DNA of 49,084 nt from contig JAGRAN010000012.1 in NCBI GenBank assembly GCA_020434585.1, positions 1-49,084 on the forward strand. The letters are read 5' to 3'. The translations under genes and the position numbers were made by a program. The notes below the pieces were generated by a model that saw only the letters and a program-made list of their open reading frames with translations, ran no database searches and had not been told where the DNA came from. This document shows, one piece after another, positions 16,845 to 25,391 of the stretch; position 1 is the stretch's first letter; every line of letters starts with the position of its first letter. The DNA is from Bdellovibrionales bacterium. Lineage in GTDB: Bacteria > Bdellovibrionota_C > UBA2361 > SZUA-149 > JAGRAN01.

Positions 16845-17891
16845 CTAGGAGTCCGAATCCTCGATGCCGGCATCCTCGCGCAGCTGCTCAACACGCCTCT
16901 CAATGCTTCTGCGCCTCATTCTAAGCAGGTGCAGGGACCCCGGCTGAACCTCACCGGCTTCCGCAATTCCTGACAGGCGTTTAGCCGTATTAACGTAGGC
17001 CAGAACCGTCTCTTCGACGTCCTTGTTGCTAAATGAGACCTCGTTCTTGCTGAACCATCCGCTGCCGTTTACAGCGCTCTTCAGCAGAGATTCTTCCACC
17101 TCGAGGCGGCTGACTTCTTTGTAGACCGTATTAATCGATTGGTCCTTCTGCTCGCGGCTTAATCGCTCAGCCGCAGAATCATATCGGCTCAAAATCTTGT
17201 TAACTCGCCGTCCGATTCCTCGATTAGTTGCAAAACCGCGGCGCACTGATTTGCTGGAGCCGGCTCCGACAGTAAAAGTGTCCTTGGGAGACGGTGGCGT
17301 CGGCAAAACGGCTTGGGACTTGATACCCTGACGTTCAATTTCAGCCATGATTTTTTTTGCTTCGAGGCCGCGTATCACTGTGCCTCCGATGCGGGTCACC
17401 GGCAAAACTCCTCGCCCAATGTTCGCAAGATAATCTTCTTCAGCATGACGATCGCGTTCTAAATTGTAGACCCTGACGACAATTCCCTCTTCACGCAAAA
17501 ACTTCAGCAGTTCGTCGCAGTGCGGACAGTTCGAGGCAACAAACATTTCGACCTTGGCCAACGAGGGCATATGCGAGCTGGGAAAGCTGGAGTTGTAAGC
17601 ATATGGTGTAGAAGAGCTTCCGTCTGGAGCGAGGCCATACTTTGCGAAGTCGATATTGCTTTCCCGACTCGGATCACTTCCGATCAACATGTCACCGCGC
17701 CTGCCGCGCTGGCTCTCAGCTTTCGCCGCATCGCGATCTCGCCGGCGTTCCGCGGTCTCTCCAATCTCAGCTTGTCGGTGAATGATATGAACGGCTCCTT
17801 TGGCTGCCGTATATGGATCGATTGCGGCAGCTTCTGCGCAAAGCAGCAGAAACCAAATCGGAAGGACTATCTTTAAAGTATCTCGACTCAT
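16845..17891 (-). CDS. Exported protein with glutaredoxin domain
   Basis: This 348 aa protein starts with a signal peptide (hydrophobic 8-23, AEAAA). A charged region follows (40-70), then a glutaredoxin/thioredoxin-fold domain at about 113-185 with the dithiol motif C122-P-H-C125 and a cis-proline position in VLPVT at 162-166. The remaining 160 aa are helical, rich in Arg, Ser and Glu, with coiled-coil tendency. A glutaredoxin-type CPxC domain outside the cytoplasm is unusual, since glutathione is scarce there; it may act as a DsbC-like or NrdH-like reductant or have a structural role. Gene neighbours (histone, K+ channel) give no hint. Confidence 0.75.
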   Translation of the reverse strand: MSRDTLKIVLPIWFLLLCAEAAAIDPYTAAKGAVHIIHRQAEIGETAERRRDRDAAKAESQRGRRGDMLIGSDPSRESNIDFAKYGLAPDGSSSTPYAYNSSFPSSHMPSLAKVEMFVASNCPHCDELLKFLREEGIVVRVYNLERDRHAEEDYLANIGRGVLPVTRIGGTVIRGLEAKKIMAEIERQGIKSQAVLPTPPSPKDTFTVGAGSSKSVRRGFATNRGIGRRVNKILSRYDSAAERLSREQKDQSINTVYKEVSRLEVEESLLKSAVNGSGWFSKNEVSFSNKDVEETVLAYVNTAKRLSGIAEAGEVQPGSLHLLRMRRRSIERRVEQLREDAGIEDSDS

Positions 17892-17953
17892 CGAAACTAA
17901 ACGAATAAAACCTGGGTCTATTTTACATCATTTGACTTAGACTCGCTGAATAC

Positions 17954-18799
17954 TTATTCGTTCGAGTCTTTTGTCAGCCGACTTCCGCAATTATAACACC
18001 AAACGGCATGCGCCCGGTGACCGTCCACACCGCATGACCGGCACCTGGACTTGCTGGGCATCCGTTCGGCAGCTTTATGCAGCTCCACCGAGACAATCCC
18101 GGTTGGGACGGCAATCACACCATAGCCAAGAATCATCACGGCTGCCGCCAGCGTTCGCCCCAGCACTGTCCCTGGCGCGATGTCCCCGTATCCAACTGTC
18201 GTTAGGGTTACAATCGCCCAGTACATACTGACTGGGATATTGCTAAATCCGTGCTCCGGGCCTTCGATAATGTGCATCAGGGAACCGATCACCACGACTA
18301 CGCTTAAGACGGAACCTAGAAACACCGTGATCTTCGGTTTGCTCGCGCGAAGCGCCTCCATCAACACCTCAGCTTCCCCAAGGTAGCGGGTCATCTTCAG
18401 CACGCGAAAAACCCGCAGCAGACGAATTACTCGCACCACCGTCAAGTACTGCGAGCCGAGAACAAAAAAGCTAAGATAAGTTGGAATGACAGCAAGTAGG
18501 TCGATGATTCCAAAGAAACTGAGCACGTAGCGTCGCGGCGAATCAGAACAGTAGACTCTGCTAACGTATTCAACCGTAAAAACAACGGTAAAAAACCATT
18601 CTGTCGCATACAGCAATTTGCCGTATTCCGCTCGAATCTCAGCAACGCTCTCGAGTGCCACGGCTCCGACACTCAGCACAATCGCCCAAAGGAGAAGCAC
18701 GTCAAACAGCTTACCGCTCGGCGTCTCTGCCTCGAAGATTACTTCGTGCATCAAACGACGCAGGCCGGGAGTTTCCGGCTTGTTGTCAGAATGGGTCAT
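17954..18799 (-). CDS. Voltage-gated potassium channel with C-terminal zinc ribbon
   Basis: This is a 281 aa six-helix channel of the KvAP/Kch type. The S4 voltage sensor at about 120-137 has Arg every third residue (VVRVIRLLRVFRVLK). The selectivity filter TTVGYGD lies at 200-206, followed by S6 with a PTG hinge. The C-terminal tail has two CxxC pairs (C253/C256 and C268/C271), a small zinc ribbon that is not usual in this family and may help tetramer assembly or sensing. The stop is 20 bases from the end of sthA, in the same direction, so the channel is probably downstream of sthA in one transcript. Confidence 0.9.
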   Translation of the reverse strand: MTHSDNKPETPGLRRLMHEVIFEAETPSGKLFDVLLLWAIVLSVGAVALESVAEIRAEYGKLLYATEWFFTVVFTVEYVSRVYCSDSPRRYVLSFFGIIDLLAVIPTYLSFFVLGSQYLTVVRVIRLLRVFRVLKMTRYLGEAEVLMEALRASKPKITVFLGSVLSVVVVIGSLMHIIEGPEHGFSNIPVSMYWAIVTLTTVGYGDIAPGTVLGRTLAAAVMILGYGVIAVPTGIVSVELHKAAERMPSKSRCRSCGVDGHRAHAVWCYNCGSRLTKDSNE

Positions 18800-18819
18800 T
18801 CGTTGCTGTTTACGCCCAG

Positions 18820-20274
18820 TCAGTTAAGATTATCGTCGTACTCGGCCTTGGGAACCTCGTCCGGCAAATCTTGTGTCGCGATGACCTTGTTTAGACCGTC
18901 AAGCGCGGCAACCTTGTAAGCCTGAGCCAAGCTCGGATAATTGAAAATATTGTTTGCCAGGAATTCTACACCACCGGTGCGCTGAGAGCCCATCACAATC
19001 TGACCGATGTGCACCAGCTCGGTCGCTTCATGACCGATGATATGTACGCCAAGGATTTCCAGGGTATTTCGGTGGAAGATAATCTTTAAAAATCCCGTGT
19101 CGTCACCGATAATTTTCCCCTTTTCAATCTCACTGAAGCGGGCAACACCGACTTCATACGGCACGTGTTCAGCGCTTAGCTGCTGTTCCGTCTTTCCTAC
19201 CATGCCAATTTCGGGAACCGTAAAAATACCAAATGGCAGCGGCATATCCGGCGAACTGTCTCGCAGCCCAAAAGCGTGGCAGGACGCTCTTCTCCCCTGC
19301 TCCAAAGACGTAGCAGCAAGTGCCGGAAATCCGATGATGTCACCAACTGCATAAATATTTGGACAGGTCGTCTGATAATGCTCGTTTACTTTGATGCGGC
19401 CGCGTTCATCGTGTTCAACGCTGACGACATCGAGATTCAAACCTTCGATGTTACATACGCGTCCCGCGGACACCAGCAGCTTCTCGCTAACAATTCTCTT
19501 CCCGCTTTCAAGGTAAGTCACCGCGCGCCCGTCTGGACAAGTTCCACAGCTAACCACCTTGTCGTTGGTAATTATCGTCGCTTTCAAATCACGAAGCTTA
19601 TAAACGAGGTTTTCAACTATTTCTCGGTCCAGGAATCCAAGTATTGAATCCTGCGCTTCGACGATTGTCACCTTAACATCAAGCGCAGCGAACATTGAGC
19701 CGTATTCGCTTCCGATCACGCCGCCGCCAACAACTGTCAGCGTTGAAGGCAGCTGACTCATATGCAGGATGTTGTCGCTGTCGAGAATCGTCGTTTCATC
19801 GAACTGAAATCCCGGCGGCCTGCGCGGTCTAGTGCCTGTTCCAATAACGACAAACTCTGTACTAAGAGTGCGTTCATGATTCTCATCAGTAACCCTGACG
19901 TGGTTCGCATCAACAATCGAGCCGAAGCCCTTTACCAGGTCGACGTGGTTGCGCAGCATCTGAGAACGTATCGTTTGCTCAATATCGTTGACGATCCCGC
20001 GGCAGCGGTTAGTCAAGTCGTTCATCTGCACGTTCTGTTTTACGCGGTACGCCTTGCCGTAGTGGAAACGTTCGCGAAACCCACTGAGGTGAAGAATCGC
20101 CTCACGAAAAGATTTACTCGGAATCGTTCCGTCGTGGAGACAGACTCCGCCGATAAACGGATTTACATCAACCAGCGCAACCCGCTTGCGAAGCTTAGCC
20201 GCCTGAATAGCAGCTTTCTGGCCTCCGGGTCCGCCCCCAATCACAACCATGTCGTAGTCAAATTTCTCAGCCAT
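18820..20274 (-). CDS. sthA: Soluble pyridine nucleotide transhydrogenase (Si-specific)
   Basis: This 484 aa FAD protein of the pyridine nucleotide-disulfide oxidoreductase family moves hydride between NADPH and NAD+ in the cytoplasm. The first FAD motif GGGPGG is at 13-18, and a second dinucleotide fold with VGGGVIGSEYGS lies centrally. At the position of the redox disulfide the sequence reads GGVCLHDGTIPSK (43-55), with only one Cys. This is the SthA pattern and separates it from lipoamide dehydrogenase and glutathione reductase, which have CxxxxC. The length fits E. coli SthA (466) with a short tail. Confidence 0.9.
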   Translation of the reverse strand: MAEKFDYDMVVIGGGPGGQKAAIQAAKLRKRVALVDVNPFIGGVCLHDGTIPSKSFREAILHLSGFRERFHYGKAYRVKQNVQMNDLTNRCRGIVNDIEQTIRSQMLRNHVDLVKGFGSIVDANHVRVTDENHERTLSTEFVVIGTGTRPRRPPGFQFDETTILDSDNILHMSQLPSTLTVVGGGVIGSEYGSMFAALDVKVTIVEAQDSILGFLDREIVENLVYKLRDLKATIITNDKVVSCGTCPDGRAVTYLESGKRIVSEKLLVSAGRVCNIEGLNLDVVSVEHDERGRIKVNEHYQTTCPNIYAVGDIIGFPALAATSLEQGRRASCHAFGLRDSSPDMPLPFGIFTVPEIGMVGKTEQQLSAEHVPYEVGVARFSEIEKGKIIGDDTGFLKIIFHRNTLEILGVHIIGHEATELVHIGQIVMGSQRTGGVEFLANNIFNYPSLAQAYKVAALDGLNKVIATQDLPDEVPKAEYDDNLN

Positions 20275-20497
20275 AGTAGCTCTATCGGCACTTAGCTCTC
20301 CGTGCCTGGAGGCTTTTTATCCATCCATCAGCCTGGTCGAATTATCCTAATCCTCTGTTGGCGGGATGTTAGCAGTTTTGATAGTCTATTTGTCGGTTAT
20401 TCGAGCTTAGCTGCGGCTTGTGGTAAGAACCGCCGCTTCCCGGGACTTGATTCTTGCCGCGCGAGGCGGACATGATTGTTGTTGGAGAGAGCGCGCA

Positions 20498-20932
20498 ATG
20501 CAGAAACCATTGCTGAAAACTTCGATGCACCCGTTCCCGTACACGATTGGGGCGCACGAAACCCTACCAAGAGCGACCGCAGTAATGCGAGAGCACAGTA
20601 TCCGCCACTTGCCGGTAACCGAGGCCGGTGAAATTGTCGGTATCTTGTCTCAGCGCGATATTCGCCTGGCCCAGTCGTTGACCAACCTGATTAAGGAAGA
20701 CGCAGAGCTGACCGTCGGCGAAGTTTGCACGAGGGACCCTTACGTCGTCGACATCAATATGCCGTTAAATATCGTGCTCTCCGAAATGTCTGCGATGCAT
20801 ATCGGCTCAGTCCTGGTTACGAGAAACGATAAGCTAGTCGGAATCTTTACGACAACTGACGCATGTAGAATCTTCGGCGAACACCTGCGACGCCAATTCG
20901 GCGAGACTCCGACAGAACCGGAAATCGCGTGA
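20498..20932 (+). CDS. Tandem CBS-domain protein
   Basis: The ATG at 20498, after GGAGAG, gives 144 aa; the frame is open from 20420 but that part looks non-coding. Two CBS motifs fill the protein, about 7-60 and 75-130, each with the pattern of a hydrophobic strand, a helix starting at a Thr/Leu, and H-L-P-V-T / S-V-L-V-T followed by G-I-x-S/T-x-x-D. Such stand-alone CBS pairs bind AMP, ATP or NAD-like ligands. The stop overlaps the GTG start of the next gene (GTGA), so the two are translationally coupled. Confidence 0.88.
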   Translation: MQKPLLKTSMHPFPYTIGAHETLPRATAVMREHSIRHLPVTEAGEIVGILSQRDIRLAQSLTNLIKEDAELTVGEVCTRDPYVVDINMPLNIVLSEMSAMHIGSVLVTRNDKLVGIFTTTDACRIFGEHLRRQFGETPTEPEIA

Positions 20933-21531
20933 AGATTGAAACCATAGTATTCGATCTGGGAAAGGTTCTGTTCGACTTCGATTTTGCCTCTGTGTTTGAC
21001 TATGCGCGCAGTTGCGGCGCTAAGCACGAAAATCTTTCCGACTTTGCAAATGCGATTGACCAGTCGGCGTATGAACGCGGCGCAATTTCTACCAAGCAAT
21101 TCATTGCAAGAGTTCAGGACCAGTTAAGTCAGCCCCTTGCGCCAGATCAAATCGCTTCACGCTGGCAGAATATCTTCACTCCCTGCGAGGACATGCTGGC
21201 GTTGCAGCGCCGACTCCGGAATCGTCATCAAGTACTAATACTCAGCAACACTAATGAGCTTCATTGGGATTTCTTAATTGAGAAGTTCGCGCTTGAGAGC
21301 CTAGCCGACGGCACAGTCGCCTCATTCAAAGTCGGCGCCCTCAAACCTGGAGTGGAGATTTACCGTGCAGCTGAGACTACGTTCAAACTCAAACCGGAGT
21401 CTACGGTTTTCATCGATGATATTTATTTGAATGTCGGCGGCGCGAAAGCCCTAGGCTGGCACGGCATTCATCACACGAAGTTTTCCGAAACTGTGTCAGA
21501 GCTAAGAGCTCTGGGGGTCGACATCGACTAG
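20929..21531 (+). CDS. HAD-superfamily phosphatase, YihX-like
   Basis: This 200 aa protein starts with GTG inside the CBS-gene stop. Motif I reads FDLGKVLFD near the N-terminus, the nucleophile Asp followed by LGxV, as in the YihX/sEH branch. Motif II is ILSNTN at about 102-107, motif III Lys in GALKPG at about 140, and motif IV IDD at about 163-165. E. coli YihX dephosphorylates alpha-D-glucose-1-phosphate; the substrate here is unknown. Coupling with the CBS protein suggests that a nucleotide or metabolite signal may govern it. Confidence 0.85.
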   Translation: MKIETIVFDLGKVLFDFDFASVFDYARSCGAKHENLSDFANAIDQSAYERGAISTKQFIARVQDQLSQPLAPDQIASRWQNIFTPCEDMLALQRRLRNRHQVLILSNTNELHWDFLIEKFALESLADGTVASFKVGALKPGVEIYRAAETTFKLKPESTVFIDDIYLNVGGAKALGWHGIHHTKFSETVSELRALGVDID

Positions 21532-21543
21532 ATGTGGCTGCAC

Positions 21544-22395
21544 TCAGCCGTAAGCTGTCACCATGACTGCCCCGAGCGCGCAGCACAAGCAGTATGCTCC
21601 GCGACGCATTCTTCCCTCGCGCAGCTGCAAAAAAACTGTTTCATACGCAAACACAAAAATCACGCAGGTATTTAGCAGAGCGTATGTCACCGCTAAGCTG
21701 CCATGAGCCAGAGCGAACAAGACAAAACAAGTCCTCACTGCTCCGAGCAGCGGGGCCCAAAAGAAGCTGCTTTCACCGCTTGATATAATTTGCGGCAATT
21801 TCCTCGCTGCCTTGAGATCCATCAACAGAAAGTAGACAGACGGCAGTAAAAACGTCGAGACTGCTATCTCAGCAATCGGCAGCTCGCGAGTAAGAATGCG
21901 ATCGATGACCAATGCCGAACTAATCAGCAGCACGCTTACCAAAAGGTCACGCACACTTTTGCGAAAACGAAACTGGCGGATGTCTGTCCCCGCCGCAATG
22001 CTGAGCAGGATCACCACCATCCCCACAATTCCGAGCACTGAGAGAGATTCGTCAAAAAAGACAATCGCAACCGCAGTAATCAACACCAGGCTCAGTGTCC
22101 CGATGATATTTGTCTCTGAGGCTTCCAGGTCACGATATGCTTTGGTGCGGTACAAAGTTCCAAAAGTCCAGCACAGGGAACTGGCGACCAGGAGCCAAAA
22201 CACATCTGTAGGCATTGAACTGTAGGCAGGAAATCCAAAAACAGAAACGAGCATCAGCGCGCCCGCTATATGATAATATTGCAGGAGTGCTCGAGCCTGC
22301 CCACCGCTGCACATAGATTTTCGAAAAATGACCTTTACAGCAGCGCTCACATTCGCTGCAGCTACCGCCGATAGAACCGCACTCAAAATCGACAC
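21544..22395 (-). CDS. EamA/DMT-family transporter
   Basis: This 283 aa protein has about ten hydrophobic helices in two similar halves, as in 10-TMS drug/metabolite transporters. Typical features are the AYRDLEASETNIIGTL stretch at the end of helix 4 and the FFDESLSVLGIVGMVVIL helix 5, followed by a second half ending in FAYETVFLQLREG. The substrate is unknown. The start is GTG at 22395. It converges on the HAD gene across 12 bases and lies downstream of the small membrane gene at 22517. Confidence 0.82.
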   Translation of the reverse strand: MSILSAVLSAVAAANVSAAVKVIFRKSMCSGGQARALLQYYHIAGALMLVSVFGFPAYSSMPTDVFWLLVASSLCWTFGTLYRTKAYRDLEASETNIIGTLSLVLITAVAIVFFDESLSVLGIVGMVVILLSIAAGTDIRQFRFRKSVRDLLVSVLLISSALVIDRILTRELPIAEIAVSTFLLPSVYFLLMDLKAARKLPQIISSGESSFFWAPLLGAVRTCFVLFALAHGSLAVTYALLNTCVIFVFAYETVFLQLREGRMRRGAYCLCCALGAVMVTAYG

Positions 22396-22516
22396 CTCAG
22401 AAATCTGCAGATTCCAGGCAAAAAAATGCCGTTACAGCACAGGTCGTCGCTGCTGCCGAACTCCTAAAGGTAAAAATTATTCGGTGTTGTCGCTAAGCTG
22501 ACAGCATCTGTCGGGC

Positions 22517-22738
22517 CTAGTCTTCCGTATCCTGCTCTCGAAAGGCACGCGAGTCCTCGACTGCACGCGCGTAGTCCTCAGGATTATAAAAGGTGGTAAC
22601 TCGACCCTGCCCTAGCACCGCGGTGTAGTCTCGTCGGTCTTGCTCGCTTTTGCGCTTCCACAGAAACGCAATTAGCAAGTACAGCACAAACAATCCGAGA
22701 ACGAGTACGACAACACATTTAACAAATATCGATGCCAA
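22517..22738 (-). CDS. Small single-pass membrane protein
   Basis: This is 73 aa from a TTG start. One strongly hydrophobic helix lies at about 4-26, followed by WKRK and a charged cytoplasmic tail rich in Arg, Asp and Glu that ends DTED. No family is recognised. It precedes the DMT transporter gene on the same strand by 121 bases. The positive-inside rule places the tail in the cytoplasm. Confidence 0.5.
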   Translation of the reverse strand: MASIFVKCVVVLVLGLFVLYLLIAFLWKRKSEQDRRDYTAVLGQGRVTTFYNPEDYARAVEDSRAFREQDTED

Positions 22739-22932
22739 TGGTAGGAAATCTCCGCGCTCGAATTGCTGACTTAATATACTAGCATGGACGAGCCGTAGAG
22801 TCCGCTAAGAACCCGAAGTGATACGGCAATTCCATATAGCGCAAGGACCATACCTTCACCGGACTGTAATCATTCAACTTTCCGGTTCAGAATACCGAAG
22901 ACTCCCCTGAGGGAGAGATCTACTGGGGAGCC

Positions 22933-23712
22933 ATGCTCAGCTTAACACTAAACTTCTCAATGGTGTTTGAACGTGCGTTAGCGCTGACACTGCTGCTGAG
23001 CGCACAAGCGGGCGAACTCGGCTCCGAGCGCTGGTGGGATGGCGGAGCTGAGTCACTTCCCAAAGAACAGACTTACATCTATTTGGTCGGCGCCGTCCTG
23101 CTGCTCTTTGCGCTTGCAGTTTTTCTTGGCGCACGACTGATACTTGCAAAAAAGAGTCACAAGAAACACCTGAACAAGGAATTCTCGCAGCTGCGCACAA
23201 TGCTCTCAGAAAACAAGGAGCGCGTTGACCTAATTGAAACTCATGCGCTTGATTATTTGAATTCAATTTCTGGCCGTGCAACCCGCGCGTTCGGAGTTGC
23301 TAAACAAATCGTATTGGCAATTAACCAGGTACTTGAAGAAGGTGAGCAGCTGCTCGAGCGCGGAGATTATGCCGCGTTAATCGAGGCAGAAGAACTGCTC
23401 GAAAGCCGCCTGGTATTAAAGAAGGCACACCTTAACGCTGTCCAGGATGGTTATGAACTTCCTGACCTTTACCGTGACCAGTGGGGACCGACTCTCGACA
23501 AGTTATTTCAAGAAGTAGGAAAGGAAATCTCCCGCGCATCGAGTGCCGCTCGAGAATTCAACTTCAGCAAGCGCACTAGCAAACGCACCTACGAGGATTT
23601 GCGCCGCGCCGGTATTCGCTTCCTCAAGGAAAAAGGCAAACGTCTGACAGCCTCGTTTCGCAGTCCATTTAATCGGGATGCCGGAGAATCACCAAAAGAA
23701 GAGCAGCCTTAA
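22933..23712 (+). CDS. Membrane-anchored protein with long helical domain
   Basis: This 259 aa protein begins at an ATG preceded by GGGGAG. A hydrophobic N-terminus (about 1-26) could be a signal, then a second hydrophobic segment at about 48-70 (YLVGAVLLLFALAVFLGARL) anchors it. The remaining 185 residues are highly charged, helical and likely coiled coil, with an E-E-x-E-x-L-L-E-x-G pattern around residues 136-160 and a basic tail. No catalytic motif is visible and no family is recognised. It converges on the HEAT lipoprotein gene with a gap of nine bases. Confidence 0.65.
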   Translation: MLSLTLNFSMVFERALALTLLLSAQAGELGSERWWDGGAESLPKEQTYIYLVGAVLLLFALAVFLGARLILAKKSHKKHLNKEFSQLRTMLSENKERVDLIETHALDYLNSISGRATRAFGVAKQIVLAINQVLEEGEQLLERGDYAALIEAEELLESRLVLKKAHLNAVQDGYELPDLYRDQWGPTLDKLFQEVGKEISRASSAAREFNFSKRTSKRTYEDLRRAGIRFLKEKGKRLTASFRSPFNRDAGESPKEEQP

Positions 23713-23721
23713 CGCAGACAG

Positions 23722-24021
23722 CTATGAGCGCATGCCGCGAATTTCGTGGGCGTTGATTACGCGAATTGCATCGTGAGTGCCAATTTTTCGCAAAGCATAC
23801 GATGCAGCACTTCTAACTCCATCGTTGTCATCGAGGAGCAAACGACTGAGAGGATACACTGCCGTCTTGGCATCTTCGCCTTTCAGGGCGAGTTCGATCG
23901 CGGCGTTGTTCCTGATGTCGGGGTCAGCATCTTTAAGCTGCATGACTAACTCATCAACCGAGGCCCCGGACGAACAGGCCGTTATCAGCACAAAAAGGGC
24001 AATTTGCAGGGTGCGTTTCAT
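23722..24021 (-). CDS. Small HEAT-repeat lipoprotein
   Basis: This 99 aa protein starts with a lipoprotein signal ending in ITAC (Cys16). The mature part is a pair of HEAT/PBS-type repeats: D-P-D-I-R-N-N-A-A-I-E-L and D-N-D-G-V-R-S-A-A-S-Y-A-L-R-K-I-G. Such modules bind proteins, and here it would do so at the envelope. The vWA gene lies upstream on the same strand, 85 bases away, so co-transcription is possible. Confidence 0.75.
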   Translation of the reverse strand: MKRTLQIALFVLITACSSGASVDELVMQLKDADPDIRNNAAIELALKGEDAKTAVYPLSRLLLDDNDGVRSAASYALRKIGTHDAIRVINAHEIRGMRS

Positions 24022-24105
24022 AAAATTAAGTTCCCGCTTCAGTGATAAGCTATTTTACCACAGCCGCCAAGCTCAATAAAACGCACCCCGCTGCCCAATT
24101 CCACC

Positions 24106-25260
24106 CTAGTAGTGAGGACCGGAGTCGTAGGTTAAACCCTTAGCCCCAGCTTGTGTCTTAATTGCCGAGAAAATGACTTCGTCAAGCACTGGTTTCTCTC
24201 CTGCACTCTTCGCGGCCTCTTTCTTCAAGTAATCCTGGCGCGCCTGGGATAGCTTGCGAATTTCGCTCTCGATCTTGTCGCGCTTGTCCTTCTTTTCGGC
24301 AATGATCCGCTTCTGCTCATCCGCGCCGACATCACGCAGCTCCTGCGGTAGTTGCGCCTGATCAAGCTTCTCTAGCGAGACTTTACCTGTCGAAACATCT
24401 TCAACCAGCTCCTTCGAGCCGAGAAAGTTCGCTTTTCCGGCTGCGCTGACGTTGAGTTCGGAACGTCGAGCCAAGGCGGAAACGGTGGCTTCCTCGGCAA
24501 TTGCATCACTCATCGCGAACTTGGCTGCTTGAGCAGCTCGCTCGTCGTGATCACCATACGCCACACGAGTTTTGTCGAGCTCCGATGAAAGTTCGGCAAG
24601 TTTTGAATCGTAGGGTGTAGCTGCGAGCAGCGCGCCGCCGGACTGCTCAACCTTAGCGAAGACTCCTTCACCAAACTTTGCTATCTCGTTCCAAATCGGA
24701 GTTGTTGATTCCATGTTACCGCACTGAATGGTATTGATGATTATTCCTTTATTCAGTGCCAGATTAACTGTCTCTCTGTACGGAACATCGTCCTGATAAT
24801 CCATGTGCGGCGGCGCATCACCGACCAAGAACACCACTTTGTACGCATCGGGATCCTGACTCCAGTCGAATCGCGTGACTGCTTCGTTCAGCGCTTGATT
24901 CACGCTTTCTGGACCATCGCCGCCGCCGCCGGCCTCAAACTTCATTAGGTCGCCGTAAACTGCATCAAGATCTGTTGTCAGCGCCGAACGTGTTGTTACG
25001 TAAGCATCACCTCGGTCTCGGTAGCCGACAAGTCCAATACGTATCTCCGGTGCCGGAGTCGTATCAGAAAGGGTCGATGCAATGGACCAGATCTTTTCCT
25101 TGGCAGCATTGATTAGACCCGACATGCTCCCAGTCGTGTCGAGCACGAACACCACATCCACCTTGGGTGTTGGAGTGGGCTTGGAGCCCAGTGCTGTTTG
25201 GGGAGCCAGAATGGCCAGTCCTGCGCATAGAGCGGTTTTGAAAATCGTTCGCTTAAACAT
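24106..25260 (-). CDS. Exported von Willebrand factor A-domain protein
   Basis: This 384 aa protein has a strong GGAGGAAA ribosome site, a signal peptide to about residue 25 (TALGS), then a vWA domain at about 34-230 opening with VFVLDTTGSMSGL. The DxTxS MIDAS motif is complete, and a GDGPES loop and VVFLVGDAPPH strand follow. The last 150 residues are a charged helical region with a conserved-looking KR/KD repeat. It is likely periplasmic or surface-bound and metal-dependent in ligand binding. The small HEAT lipoprotein downstream could be a partner. Confidence 0.85.
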   Translation of the reverse strand: MFKRTIFKTALCAGLAILAPQTALGSKPTPTPKVDVVFVLDTTGSMSGLINAAKEKIWSIASTLSDTTPAPEIRIGLVGYRDRGDAYVTTRSALTTDLDAVYGDLMKFEAGGGGDGPESVNQALNEAVTRFDWSQDPDAYKVVFLVGDAPPHMDYQDDVPYRETVNLALNKGIIINTIQCGNMESTTPIWNEIAKFGEGVFAKVEQSGGALLAATPYDSKLAELSSELDKTRVAYGDHDERAAQAAKFAMSDAIAEEATVSALARRSELNVSAAGKANFLGSKELVEDVSTGKVSLEKLDQAQLPQELRDVGADEQKRIIAEKKDKRDKIESEIRKLSQARQDYLKKEAAKSAGEKPVLDEVIFSAIKTQAGAKGLTYDSGPHY

Positions 25261-25391
25261 TCGGTTTTCCTCCAGTAGAAAATCTATCTTGCACGTTCAT
25301 TATAATTGCCGTGCAGTTGGGTGATTAGACACGCGGAGGTAAAAGTAGTTCTGGAGAGTTTACAATTGTTTTACAAATGGCCCGATCGAGA

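Noticed and set aside
22771-22851. 26-aa minus-strand frame in the gap before the 22933 gene
   Set aside because: Somewhat hydrophobic, but the ribosome site is weak, the length is too short, and it lacks the SxPG/VK/IW/YT pattern of the microproteins.
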